Part shown: positions 7,779-16,151 of the stretch, piece by piece
Layout of the letters: every line of letters starts with the position of its first letter
How positions within the stretch are numbered: position 1 is the stretch's first letter
Origin: Arcobacter sp.
Lineage (GTDB): Bacteria > Campylobacterota > Campylobacteria > Campylobacterales > Sulfurimonadaceae
NCBI GenBank assembly: GCA_002733885.1
Contig: NVXJ01000017.1
Coordinates: 31,443 to 66,920 of the forward strand
DNA length: 35,478 nt
Reading direction: 5' to 3'
The notes under the pieces: model-generated
Database searches by the model: none
Told to the model about the DNA's origin: nothing
The model's input: the letters and a program-made list of their open reading frames with translations, nothing else
Translations under genes and position numbers: made by a program

Positions 7779-9155
7779 TTAGAGATGAAGGTCTATATGC
7801 ATAATGGACCCACTAGAAGATATATTACTAATTGAAATATTTGTAGAGGTGTTGTTATAGAGATTTGTATTTGCAGGGGTACTTATTGGCGTTAATACAC
7901 CTGTATAAGTTGGAGAAATATTACCAGCATAAAAAAGGTTTGTTCTATTACCTTGATTACCTGCTGTGTCTAAATGAAAACCATCGGCTTCTTCGAGGTC
8001 AACTAGTTTATTATTTTCATTTTGGTTAGTTGTTTTTGATTCATCTATATGCCAGATGGCTAAACCACCATTAAAGACTGCATGATCAAGCATAAACAGG
8101 CCTGCGTCATAGCCATACTTGGAACGATTTTCTATAAGAAAGTATTCCTTTGTATCTTGTGTGTTTATTCTAAGTACTTGGTGTCCTAATTGTTCTGTTT
8201 CAGTTATCAAAATATTATTACTACTAATATTGATATCACTTTTTATTAAAAAACCTGACTGAAATTTAGACCAAGCTGACATATGAACGGGCGTAGCCCC
8301 TGGATCTTCATTAACTTTTAACCCCCATGAACCAGAACCCATAAGTCCAAACCCACCAATACCTTCAGAACTACCATCTGTATCATATAAATCAGGTAAT
8401 AAAAAAGCCCCATGTCCTAGTTCGTGGGCCATAATCCCAATACTTGCATAATTACCTCTTGCATCAAAATAAAAATGTCGTTCGCCAAAAACGGTGTAGG
8501 TACCAGAACCACATTGCATGATAGAAACAGAATCAAAATTTTGCCCATTAATACAAGATTGATGTGCCCAAATTCCTGGCATTAAGCCTGTAGCTTGTTC
8601 TCCTCCTGCCGTTATAAACATGATTTGTAATTCGTTTTGTTCAATTATCCCATTAGTATTAGTGTCAAAAGCTGAAAAATTTATATTTGCATCAGCAATA
8701 CTTAGTGCTGGAATCGCAATGTCGGTATCAAAATTACCAATACCATTATCTGGAAAAGTAGGTGAAGGATTGGGATGATTTACGCCAAGGTCTACTTGGA
8801 TAATACCATCATTATTAGAATCACCTCCTGTTTCAAGTGCAGGAGAAAAAGAAAATGTATTTTGAGAGACCTCTAGAAAATAATTATTCAGCTGACCTTG
8901 TGCTATACCAAACAGCTGTTGTGACCATGAAGTCTGAGCCTGGGATATCTTTATATCATTGAAGTCAACAAGAATTACTACTAGCGGAATTTGTGAAGAT
9001 GCAAGAGGTGCTTCTAATAAGTTTATAGAAATAGTTTCGGCTGGTAAGTTAGTTTGTGCATTATTAGCATCAGGTTGGGCCGGTGTATCATCACTACCCC
9101 CACCACCACATCCAATAAGGAAAAGTGTAAAACATATAATAATAAATAATTTCAT
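7779..9155 (-). CDS. M6-family (immune inhibitor A-like) metalloprotease lipoprotein
   Basis: The 458-residue protein has a lipobox LIGC with lipidated Cys16 followed by a glycine run, then a flexible linker. The zinc site is HELGHGAFLLPDLYD (244-258): His244, Glu245, His248 and a downstream Asp, as in peptidase family M6. The FGLMGSGSWG segment (269-278) is typical of the M6 Met-turn region. Two acidic loops, DSNNDGIIQVD (112-122) and DTNTNGIIEQNEL (164-176), look like calcium-binding loops. It should be a secreted or outer-membrane-anchored protease. An AGAGGGAT ribosome binding site supports the ATG at 9155. The gene stands alone. Confidence 0.9.
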   Translation of the reverse strand: MKLFIIICFTLFLIGCGGGGSDDTPAQPDANNAQTNLPAETISINLLEAPLASSQIPLVVILVDFNDIKISQAQTSWSQQLFGIAQGQLNNYFLEVSQNTFSFSPALETGGDSNNDGIIQVDLGVNHPNPSPTFPDNGIGNFDTDIAIPALSIADANINFSAFDTNTNGIIEQNELQIMFITAGGEQATGLMPGIWAHQSCINGQNFDSVSIMQCGSGTYTVFGERHFYFDARGNYASIGIMAHELGHGAFLLPDLYDTDGSSEGIGGFGLMGSGSWGLKVNEDPGATPVHMSAWSKFQSGFLIKSDINISSNNILITETEQLGHQVLRINTQDTKEYFLIENRSKYGYDAGLFMLDHAVFNGGLAIWHIDESKTTNQNENNKLVDLEEADGFHLDTAGNQGNRTNLFYAGNISPTYTGVLTPISTPANTNLYNNTSTNISISNISSSGSIMHIDLHL

Positions 9156-9228
9156 AAATATCCCTCTATATCTAACTTTATTGTAAGATGCCTTGCCTTA
9201 ATACTTGGTTGAAAACAGTGCCTAGTTT

Positions 9229-9234
9229 TATAAT
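9229..9234 (+). promoter_or_regulatory. Possible -10 box for the DUF2860-like gene
   Basis: TATAAT lies in the gap between the divergent protease and outer-membrane protein genes, about 79 bases before the ATG at 9313. No good -35 match is visible, which is usual in this phylum. An AAAGGA ribosome binding site lies at 9302-9307. Another AT-rich box closer to the gene could be used instead. Confidence 0.3.
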
Positions 9235-9312
9235 CAAGAACTACCTGTTAGCATATATTCAGTTGAAAATAAGAAGAACTTTCCTATTATTTGTCAAATG
9301 TAAAGGATAGAT

Positions 9313-10371
9313 ATGAAAATTATAAAAAGTATAGTTATAGCTTCATTACTTGTAAGTTCAACAATGGCAATAGAACCCATTGCAAAAGAAGCCGGCTGGA
9401 GCGGATTTATTGTTGTAGGAGCAGGGCATCTTGTGTATAAAAATAATGAGATAGCGGGAAATAGACTTGTAGATGTAGAAGATAAGACCATTGATGATTT
9501 GGGCTCGGCTTCTTCACAAACTACAGCAATTCCTGTACTGACAGGGACGGTACGTTATACCCTTGAAAACAAAAAAACAGAGATTTTTCTAGGTAATAGT
9601 TTGGAAGACTTTTTACGTATGGATGCTACGCTTGCCTTAGGTGTACGTCATGATTTTGAAAATATTGGTGTTTTAGGGATACGCCTATTAGCCAGTGCTA
9701 CTCCAACAGATGTTTGGGAAGACCCTTTTGTAACAGGTACAGACCGTACATCTACAGAACGTTCTTCAGCTGGATTTGGATTGAAATGGGAACGTATTAT
9801 GGACAGTAATTTTGAGCTTGATATTCGCGCAAGGAATGTTGAATTTGATAAAGATTTAAATGGACAAGCCCTTGTAAATACTGGACTCGCAGGAACTATT
9901 GTTCCTGGAGAAGAAAATAGTGGTGCACGTTATATCACTCAAGCCCAACAAAAACTATTAGAACGTGAAGGTTCATTGGTTTCTGCTGAAGTATTATATA
10001 CATGGAAGATGAAGAAATCACATATACTCATACCTTCATTTAAATATTTAGTAAATGACAGAGATGGTGATGCTAGAGATAGTGCTGAAAATGAAGTAAA
10101 GATTACCTATATTTTTGCCGATGCTAAATGGTTAGTAGCCACCTCTGTTTATGCAGGATTCTCAAAGTATGATGAGAAAAATCCTATTTATAATGAGTAT
10201 CAAGATAGCAAAACTTACGGAGGTGGTATAAATATGACCTATAAAAAACCTTTCGGTTTGGAAAACTGGGGAATAAATGCTTCTGTCGCGGCAATTAATT
10301 CAGATTCTGATATTGGATTTTATGACACTAGTTTATTTATTACTTCTTTGGGACTTCTTTATAAATTTTAA
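9313..10371 (+). CDS. Outer-membrane beta-barrel protein, DUF2860-like
   Basis: The 352-residue protein has a signal peptide (MKIIKSIVIASLLVSSTMA). After that comes EAGWSGFIVVGAGHL, the GWSG-x-GAG start that I associate with DUF2860 proteins. Alternating polar and hydrophobic strands run to a C-terminal LGLLYKF; a terminal aromatic residue is the usual BAM targeting signal of outer-membrane barrels. The substrate, if it is a channel, is unknown. The gene is monocistronic and followed by an insertion-sequence-like relic. Confidence 0.8.
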   Translation: MKIIKSIVIASLLVSSTMAIEPIAKEAGWSGFIVVGAGHLVYKNNEIAGNRLVDVEDKTIDDLGSASSQTTAIPVLTGTVRYTLENKKTEIFLGNSLEDFLRMDATLALGVRHDFENIGVLGIRLLASATPTDVWEDPFVTGTDRTSTERSSAGFGLKWERIMDSNFELDIRARNVEFDKDLNGQALVNTGLAGTIVPGEENSGARYITQAQQKLLEREGSLVSAEVLYTWKMKKSHILIPSFKYLVNDRDGDARDSAENEVKITYIFADAKWLVATSVYAGFSKYDEKNPIYNEYQDSKTYGGGINMTYKKPFGLENWGINASVAAINSDSDIGFYDTSLFITSLGLLYKF

Positions 10372-10400
10372 TATTTAAAACAGATACTATTCTGTCTTAA

Positions 10401-10451
10401 AAGGGCACCTCTAAAAATCCTATATTCACTCAGAGACTTAGAGATGCCCTT
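10401..10451. mobile_element. 51-bp miniature relic with insertion-sequence-like ends
   Basis: AAGGGCACCTCTAA (10401-10414) and TTAGAGATGCCCTT (10438-10451) are inverted repeats matching at 13 of 14 positions, separated by 23 bp. The left arm with its continuation (about 25 bp) matches the sequence at 34005 with only three differences, so this is a dispersed repeat and not just a terminator. TTAA flanks both sides (10397-10400 and 10450-10453). It is best read as the two ends of a DDE-type insertion sequence with the middle deleted, or a tiny MITE. As RNA it is a strong hairpin and may now terminate the convergent genes on either side. Confidence 0.6.
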
Positions 10452-10458
10452 AAACCTT

Positions 10459-11316
10459 CTATCGACTCACCATTCTTAATTCCATACTTTCATGCATAAA
10501 TATATGACTTAAATAAATCACAAACAAAAGTGGAAAAAATATACCCACAAAGGGGATTAGGGTTAACATATACATAAGCAGAGTACGAAGACGGATCTGA
10601 TTTCCTACCATCACCTTAATTTGTTGATACTCTTTTTTAGTATTGATACTAGAACCTACATCAAAAACTAACATCTTATGAAAGAAATAATACGCGGGAA
10701 TATTAAAGGCAATGATATTAAACAAGGGAATAAAATATAAGGGTATGAATACAATATATAAAATTATCATAATAAGAAGTGCCTTAAGGGTATACCAAAG
10801 TGTTCCTAAAAATGAACCATGCCCTTTTATCTCAAGGGGAGGGTAGTGTCGTGACTTTAGCTTAGCTACAACTAAGGGTGTGAAAAAGCCTACAATAATA
10901 ACAGCAATAATAACGGCTAGGATTAAGATAAAGTAACTCGCTATTAAAAAGATAAGCTTTTCTATAATCCAACGTAACCATGAGTACTCAAGCATACTGC
11001 TTAAGATGGCAGAACTTTGTAAGGACTCAAAAAGTGTCACTGGATTAATATCAAGAAAAGATGATTTGGTAGCATTTTCATCATAAGAAATATTAAATGA
11101 ACTTTCAGTGTGACTTGTTGTTGGGGTGGAATACTCAGTAGTGGTTTTTTCAATACGTACCGCGTTCATATTGTCATTAAGTGCTTGCATCCCATAAGCT
11201 AATACACCAAATAAGATGGCAAGTGTAATGAGCAAGGGCATAAGAGCAAGGCCGAGAAAGTAAGGGGTAAAAAAGTCTTTTACAGACAGGGCAAATAGGT
11301 TTTTTTGTTTAAACAT
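10459..11316 (-). CDS. EI24/CysZ-like integral membrane protein
   Basis: The 285-residue protein has membrane segments at about 18-42, 118-150, 172-210 and 246-270. The GxxFFxPLVVAKL stretch after the long second hydrophobic block and the NIPAYYFFHKMLVFDV segment (205-220) are typical of the EI24 family, which includes the E. coli sulfate transporter CysZ. A polar, Ser/Thr-rich insert at 43-115 is longer than usual. It is the last gene of a minus-strand run starting with the MCE module and follows the phosphoesterase gene by 14 bp. The substrate is not evident; no cysteine-biosynthesis genes are nearby. Confidence 0.8.
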   Translation of the reverse strand: MFKQKNLFALSVKDFFTPYFLGLALMPLLITLAILFGVLAYGMQALNDNMNAVRIEKTTTEYSTPTTSHTESSFNISYDENATKSSFLDINPVTLFESLQSSAILSSMLEYSWLRWIIEKLIFLIASYFILILAVIIAVIIVGFFTPLVVAKLKSRHYPPLEIKGHGSFLGTLWYTLKALLIMIILYIVFIPLYFIPLFNIIAFNIPAYYFFHKMLVFDVGSSINTKKEYQQIKVMVGNQIRLRTLLMYMLTLIPFVGIFFPLLFVIYLSHIFMHESMELRMVSR

Positions 11317-11330
11317 AAGGTATGGTCCTC

Positions 11331-12056
11331 TTAGGTAATGGTATAAACAGGAATTTCTGCTTGGGTATTGCGCTTAAGTTGGAAAGGTGAGGCATTTAGG
11401 CCTGAACTGACATATAAAAGTGTTTTTTCTTTTATATATAAACCCTTATAATAAGGTCTGTATTTCTTTAAAAACTTAGCAAAGGGATAAGCATCTGCAT
11501 TATGAGTATGGGCACTTAATAAGATATCTATGCGGTAGTTTTTTATAAGATTAATGTCATTAGGTTGATGTGCCATTAAAATAGTACTAATTTCTTCATC
11601 TAAAGAGCTAAAGAGTGCTTTAATAGGACGCTTATCTTTTTTACTAAGGGCTGACTTATTAGATAGGCCAAGGACTTGTAAGGGGGTCTCATTAATTATT
11701 AAATGGGCGCAGGCATTATCAAGGCAAGTGATATGTGAAAGAGCCAGCTCTCTTTTTAAGGCCTTTAAGCCAAAAAAAAAGTCATGATTTCCACTTACAT
11801 AATACGCAGGTGCATGTAAGCCTTTTAAGGCCGAGAGTTGTACGCGAAGCTTAAAGGCAAAACTCTTAATAATATCACCTGTAAACAAGACGAGGTCAGG
11901 ATGAAGTTCATTGATTTTAATAATAAGTTGATGTAGATAAGTAGGGTCTGTCTTTTTTGAGATATGCAGATCACATAAGTGCACAATTCGTAGCCCTTTT
12001 AAGCTGTCTGCAAAATTTCCTGGTTCAAGAGAGACTTCTTTAAAGGGAAAATGCAT
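11331..12056 (-). CDS. Calcineurin-like metallophosphoesterase
   Basis: The 241-residue protein carries the full two-metal site: Asp29 and His31 in CDLH, Asp61 in FTGD, Asn90-His91 in SGNHD, His163 in MAHQP, and His183 and His185 in SAHTH. The order and spacing are those of the YkuE/YaeI-like branch. In related enzymes the last motif is usually SGHTH; here Gly is Ala. There is no signal peptide or N-terminal membrane segment, unlike many YkuE proteins. The ATG follows directly on the stop of the YtfJ gene. The substrate is unknown; lipid A precursor or cyclic nucleotide activity cannot be told from sequence. Confidence 0.88.
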   Translation of the reverse strand: MHFPFKEVSLEPGNFADSLKGLRIVHLCDLHISKKTDPTYLHQLIIKINELHPDLVLFTGDIIKSFAFKLRVQLSALKGLHAPAYYVSGNHDFFFGLKALKRELALSHITCLDNACAHLIINETPLQVLGLSNKSALSKKDKRPIKALFSSLDEEISTILMAHQPNDINLIKNYRIDILLSAHTHNADAYPFAKFLKKYRPYYKGLYIKEKTLLYVSSGLNASPFQLKRNTQAEIPVYTIT

Positions 12057-12566
12057 TTAGATATTGTCTTGTATCAGTGAAATTAATTCTAAGATTTCTT
12101 CACTATTAAGCTTGCCTTTTTTAATAAACAAGACCTTTCCTTCTTTATCAAATAAAACAATGTTTGAACTATCATCTTTTAAGTCCCATTGCTTTACAAG
12201 GACAGACTGTAAGTCTTTAACATAAAGGGTATCAGGATATTTTTCTTGTTTAGCCTTTAGGCTTGAAGAAATGGCAAAGTTGGGTAACCAAGTAGCCGCC
12301 ATATTAATAATAGCAACAGAGGCGTATTTATTTCTATCAAAGGCTTGTTCTTTAAGAGCAATACTTACATGCTCATTCAACTCTTTTTCATCAGGGTCAA
12401 CATAAAAAAGTACATGTACCTTAGTTTTTAAAATATCAGAGGAGAAGGCCTTTCCCGAAATAATACCACCTGTATCTCCCTCAAGGATTAGGGGTGAAGG
12501 AAGCTTTCCCACTTCTAAAGCAAAGCCTAAGGCTAATACTGAAAATAATAGTGCTAAGTGTTTCAT
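12057..12566 (-). CDS. YtfJ family periplasmic protein
   Basis: The 169-residue protein has a signal peptide ending around residue 16. The order of segments follows E. coli YtfJ: GKVHVLFYVD-like strand, KELNEH, an FDRNKYASVAIIN strand, then a KEKYPDTLYVKD block, QWDLKDDSSNIVLFDKEGKV and a final helix ILELISLI. The fold is thioredoxin-like, but there is no CxxC, so it is not an oxidoreductase of the usual kind. It overlaps the DUF3137 gene by 4 bp and abuts the phosphoesterase gene. Function unknown. Confidence 0.85.
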   Translation of the reverse strand: MKHLALLFSVLALGFALEVGKLPSPLILEGDTGGIISGKAFSSDILKTKVHVLFYVDPDEKELNEHVSIALKEQAFDRNKYASVAIINMAATWLPNFAISSSLKAKQEKYPDTLYVKDLQSVLVKQWDLKDDSSNIVLFDKEGKVLFIKKGKLNSEEILELISLIQDNI

Positions 12567-13528
12567 GTCTTACTCCATAATTTTTCATTTAGTTTTAATT
12601 CTTCTATTATACCAATGGCAAGTTGAAGGGTAGTTATATATTCTTTAATAAGAGAATATTTGAGTAAAGATGAGAAAACAGTTGGCTCAAAAAGGTCTTT
12701 ATTATACGAGAGTGCAAGAAAAATATGATTGTTAACAAAGCTGATATGTAAGGGTACTTTGACACGTTTTTTATAATCAAGCAGTCTTTTCATCATAGAA
12801 TGCGTCAATATATATCGGGCTTCAATCTGATCTGTTCCATACACTACAAAGTGTTTTTCAAAAGCAGGGCTGTCCATTTTAATAAGTTCATCCCTGCTCA
12901 TATTTTTACTTTGTAGCCATGAGCCTATCACTTTGCCAAAACGTTTTTCTGCGGTATCGGGGAGAATGACAGTTTTTCCCTTAAAGGCTTTATTAAAATC
13001 AGCAACAAGAAAAAGACCTTGAAAAATAGTATGCCAAGAGCGTCTACCCTTAGAATCACGTGTTTCATACTGGGCGTGTACATCTGAAAAGACTAACTTT
13101 ACCTCGTCTAAGACTCCTTTAACAAGGTCATTCCCCTTATATCGGTCTATCCCCTTTGTAAAAATATTTGAGGCTCTAAATTGACTTTGAGGGATACATA
13201 AGGCCTTTGAATAATTTAAATTATTATCAATTTGTTTAATAAGGGGATGAATGATATTATCTTTAAATTCATGGGTATAGTCCTTACTCATAGACTTTTT
13301 AGCCCACATAAAGATAAGACCACCTATCAGTAGTGGTGCAAGATCTGTTTGGGAAAAAGAGTTAGTGTTAATAAAGATGAGGTAGCTAAGACTAAGGGCT
13401 AGGACACCAATGCTTAGGCCCACTAAAATAAGTTTTTTGGCCAAGGCCTGTCTGTCTTCTTCTAGTTTTTTAAGATCAGGATGAAGCTCATTATAAAAGA
13501 AGTCTGTTAGTGTACTTAAGGTTTTCAT
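12563..13528 (-). CDS. DUF3137 family membrane protein
   Basis: The 321-residue protein has two membrane segments close together (about 31-51 and 64-78) and a large cytoplasmic C-terminal domain. The motif TIFQGLFLVADFNKAFKG followed by TVILPD and EKRFGK is typical of DUF3137. The pairing with lemA is known in several phyla, and here the genes overlap by one base. Its biochemical role is not known. Confidence 0.88.
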   Translation of the reverse strand: MKTLSTLTDFFYNELHPDLKKLEEDRQALAKKLILVGLSIGVLALSLSYLIFINTNSFSQTDLAPLLIGGLIFMWAKKSMSKDYTHEFKDNIIHPLIKQIDNNLNYSKALCIPQSQFRASNIFTKGIDRYKGNDLVKGVLDEVKLVFSDVHAQYETRDSKGRRSWHTIFQGLFLVADFNKAFKGKTVILPDTAEKRFGKVIGSWLQSKNMSRDELIKMDSPAFEKHFVVYGTDQIEARYILTHSMMKRLLDYKKRVKVPLHISFVNNHIFLALSYNKDLFEPTVFSSLLKYSLIKEYITTLQLAIGIIEELKLNEKLWSKT

Positions 13529-14082
13529 TAGCTCTTAAACAGCTCTTTCACATTTACATTTTTTCCTTCAGCCTCAAGGGTCTCAAATACAGCCTTACGA
13601 GTATAGTACATCATATTTGCCATGAAATTAGTTGGAAACATCTCTATAGTGTTGTTATAGTCCGTCACGGCTTGGTTATAAGCACGCCTTGCTGCAGATA
13701 TCTGCGCTTCAACCTCAGTAAGGGTACGTTGTAGGTGCATGATGTTTTCATTAGCTTTTAACTCAGGATAATTTTCAACCGCAACCATAATAGAACCAAG
13801 GGCACCTGACATCTTTTGGTCAAGTTCTATCTTTGTTTCATTTGCTATATTTGGCTTCATAGCTTGAGCACGCCATTTGGTTATTTTTTCTAAGAGTTCT
13901 TTTTCATGGGACATATATTCTTGGACAGAAGAGATGAGGTTAGGTATGAGGTCAAAACGTTTTTTAAGCACCACATCAACAGAAGAAAAGATATTTTCAA
14001 CTTGATTTTTTCGTGATATCAAGGTGTTGTACATTAAAACTAAGATCAGTCCCACAATGCCTAAAATAATTAATACTGTCAT
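13528..14082 (-). CDS. lemA: LemA family protein
   Basis: The 184-residue protein has one N-terminal membrane helix (2-20) and the long coiled helical LemA domain. Family landmarks are visible: YNTLISRKNQVENIFSSVDV, the KKRFDLIPNLISSVQEYM block, YPELKANENIMHLQ and RAYNQAVTDYNNTIEMFPTN. Bacterial LemA function is poorly defined. It starts a four-gene overlapping set (lemA, DUF3137, ytfJ, phosphoesterase). Confidence 0.95.
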   Translation of the reverse strand: MTVLIILGIVGLILVLMYNTLISRKNQVENIFSSVDVVLKKRFDLIPNLISSVQEYMSHEKELLEKITKWRAQAMKPNIANETKIELDQKMSGALGSIMVAVENYPELKANENIMHLQRTLTEVEAQISAARRAYNQAVTDYNNTIEMFPTNFMANMMYYTRKAVFETLEAEGKNVNVKELFKS

Positions 14083-14118
14083 GAAAATCCTTTTTGTTTG
14101 AAGTTTATTATAGCTTTT

Positions 14119-14787
14119 TTATTCAGAAGTTAAAACTTCTATTTTAGCTTGAATACGAAGTTTTTTAGTTGTGTCCTTTTCTCTAGAGGCTTGCAATTTT
14201 AACCACGAGATAAGGGGATGCTTATAGCCTGAAAAAGAAAGTTCTTTAATGAGCAGAGAGATGTTTTCTTGAGTGATAAAGTCACGTGAAAGTGAAGAAG
14301 AGATGACTTTAGAAGATAAGGGCCTTATATTTTTAAGTATTTTGTTAATACCTTCAGCATTTTTTTTCTCTAAGGCATAGGCAAAACCTTGGTATTGTTG
14401 AGGCAATAAATTAATATCTTTTTCTTGAAGTGTAGAATTTAAAAAAGAAAGATAAGCTTCTTGAGAAGCATTAGGCTGAATTATTAGTAAGGATCTGGCA
14501 TTTTTACAGTTTTGAAACTTTAAGACACATACTTGCATGGCGCATTGAGTGAGTTCTATATCAATAAGTACTTTTAAGTCAGCGGATTGTTTAGCATGCC
14601 TTCTAGCCTGTCTTAAATCTATCCTTGCATGGGATTCTTTTGCTTGTAAAAAATGACTTTGGTAGGTCTGTGTCATATTTACAGCATTATATTGCCATTT
14701 ATTTTTTGGCTGAGAAGTGGAACATGAGGATAATATAAGTACACAAAGTAAGGCTAAAATATTATTGAGATTAAGGAAGTTCAACAT
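14119..14787 (-). CDS. Lipoprotein of the MCE transport operon
   Basis: The 222-residue protein has a lipobox LSSC with lipidated Cys22. The mature part is helical and rich in Lys and Gln, with an RQARRHAKQSADL segment and a Cys-containing stretch (Cys82, Cys87 and Cys93 approximately). It overlaps the MCE gene by 17 bp and is the fourth gene of the module, the position taken by an accessory lipoprotein in the C. jejuni Iam locus. It does not resemble PqiC or MlaA. A role in the envelope-spanning lipid transport path is inferred from position only. Confidence 0.75.
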   Translation of the reverse strand: MLNFLNLNNILALLCVLILSSCSTSQPKNKWQYNAVNMTQTYQSHFLQAKESHARIDLRQARRHAKQSADLKVLIDIELTQCAMQVCVLKFQNCKNARSLLIIQPNASQEAYLSFLNSTLQEKDINLLPQQYQGFAYALEKKNAEGINKILKNIRPLSSKVISSSLSRDFITQENISLLIKELSFSGYKHPLISWLKLQASREKDTTKKLRIQAKIEVLTSE

Positions 14788-15706
14788 TTTCTTCTCCTTC
14801 CTTTCCTAATAATGCATTAACCTTATTTGATAGCTCACCCATCTCATCAATAAGTACCTTCATCTCATCTTTAAAGTAGTTAATGTCTTGATCAGATTCA
14901 GCTAAGGCTTGAACTGTTTTATCCATGAGTCTTAGTTTATATCGCAGGTCTTTTAAAATTTCATTTCCTTGTTTTATACCCGTTGAGGCAGGCTGAATGA
15001 GATCTTGTCGAAATTCACTTACCCCATCATCAGCATTTTTTATGATGGAATGTAGGTCGCTAAGTACGAGGTTAAGATTATGTAAACTCTCATCCAGTTC
15101 TTTAGCAGACCTTTGATCTCCGGTAACAGAGGCTAATAAGCTTGGGGCCTTTGAAAGTTTTGAAGAAAAGTTCTCAACATTATGCAGGGCCTTTTGAAAA
15201 CTTTGATTATTATCAGTGAGTGAATTACTAAGAAAATGAATATTTCCAACGATATTTTGAAGCTCAGAAATAATAGGTTGTATATTTGAGATAGCTTCAT
15301 TGATACCATCTTTAATCTGCATACGTAAGACTGCACCTTCGGGAAGAGGGGGCTTGTTCATGGATGAGTTCAGCGTTATTTTGGCCTTTCCAATAAGAGG
15401 CTTTTCTAAGATAAAACGTGATCCTTGACGTACCCACTTTGTATTATGTTCAGGTATAGAAAGAGAAATGATAACCTCACCTTTTTCATTTAAGCCAAGG
15501 TCACTTACCTGCCCAATCTCAAATCCAGAAAATAATATAGGCATCCCTTTTTCAATTTCTTCTGCATTATGTGCAATAAGTTTGTACTGCTTATGGGCTT
15601 CAAAGGCACCTTTTTTTTCAATAACATAAAGTAAGGTAACAAGAATAAGAAAAGAGCTTAAGAGTATAAAGATACCAACACTTGTTAATATTTTTTGATT
15701 AGGCAT
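14771..15706 (-). CDS. MCE domain protein (MlaD-type substrate-binding subunit)
   Basis: The 311-residue protein has one N-terminal membrane helix (8-30) and an MCE domain at about 38-115. It starts YKLIAHNAEEIEKGMPILFSGF and includes IGQVSDLGL and the PLIGKAKITL strand. A long amphipathic helical tail (130-311) follows. MCE proteins form hexameric rings that bind and shuttle lipids in the periplasm. A strong GAGGGGGG ribosome binding site precedes the ATG. It overlaps the ATPase-like gene by 22 bp and the lipoprotein gene by 17 bp. Confidence 0.92.
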   Translation of the reverse strand: MPNQKILTSVGIFILLSSFLILVTLLYVIEKKGAFEAHKQYKLIAHNAEEIEKGMPILFSGFEIGQVSDLGLNEKGEVIISLSIPEHNTKWVRQGSRFILEKPLIGKAKITLNSSMNKPPLPEGAVLRMQIKDGINEAISNIQPIISELQNIVGNIHFLSNSLTDNNQSFQKALHNVENFSSKLSKAPSLLASVTGDQRSAKELDESLHNLNLVLSDLHSIIKNADDGVSEFRQDLIQPASTGIKQGNEILKDLRYKLRLMDKTVQALAESDQDINYFKDEMKVLIDEMGELSNKVNALLGKEGEENVELP

Positions 15707-16116
15707 TTTCCCCCCTCATAATAAGCTTGCATGTGTTTAAGGTCAATGATATGAACACGGTGTATGTCAATCTTTAATTTTTCCATAGTACTTAGAATTA
15801 AGTCCACATTCAGGTGTTCATCTAGTAAATGAAAAGGTTGTTCTATAATAATTTTAGCATCTTTAAGCATATTTGCTCGAATTAGTTGAGTAAGAAATTT
15901 TTCTTGTGCATTACAGCTAATATAACGATAAGAGGCAATATGACTTAAATTCAAGGCTTTTAAGGCAAGTAAGGCCTTTTCTTGCGCCTGTGTAGCACTT
16001 AGTCTTTCATGTGTTTGCGAAATTAGCATAATGTTTTCAAGCATACTTAGATTAGATAAGAGGGGTGTTTGACTTGAAACGAAACTGACCAAGGTGTCAT
16101 CATAGTTTTTTTCCAA
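15685..16116 (-). CDS. Degenerate ABC ATPase of the MCE operon, no Walker A
   Basis: From the TTG at 16116 this gives 143 residues; MlaF-type ATPases have about 250. The order of parts is still that of an ABC protein. A Q-loop-like FVSSQTPLL (12-20) is followed by SNLSMLENIMLISQ. The signature position reads ISCNAQ instead of LSGGQ, Walker B is KIIIEQP (88-94) instead of LLLDEP, and IIDLKH stands where VTHD is expected. There is no Walker A. The same frame is open upstream to 16245, inside the permease gene, and that part (GDIIINSVHVS) still resembles an ABC protein. The real start is therefore unclear: a TTG with no ribosome binding site, or an AUU codon near 16176 behind AGAGGTGAT. It cannot bind and hydrolyse ATP in the usual way; it may be a structural remnant or a decaying gene. 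Confidence 0.65.
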   Translation of the reverse strand: MEKNYDDTLVSFVSSQTPLLSNLSMLENIMLISQTHERLSATQAQEKALLALKALNLSHIASYRYISCNAQEKFLTQLIRANMLKDAKIIIEQPFHLLDEHLNVDLILSTMEKLKIDIHRVHIIDLKHMQAYYEGGKCLIKKY

Positions 16117-16151
16117 AAAGCTATGAAGGTCTTGAGATGATTCATAAAGAC

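Noticed and set aside
8959-9186. 75-codon plus-strand frame opposite the M6 protease start
   Set aside because: It is antisense to the lipoprotein signal and linker and shows no protein-like features.
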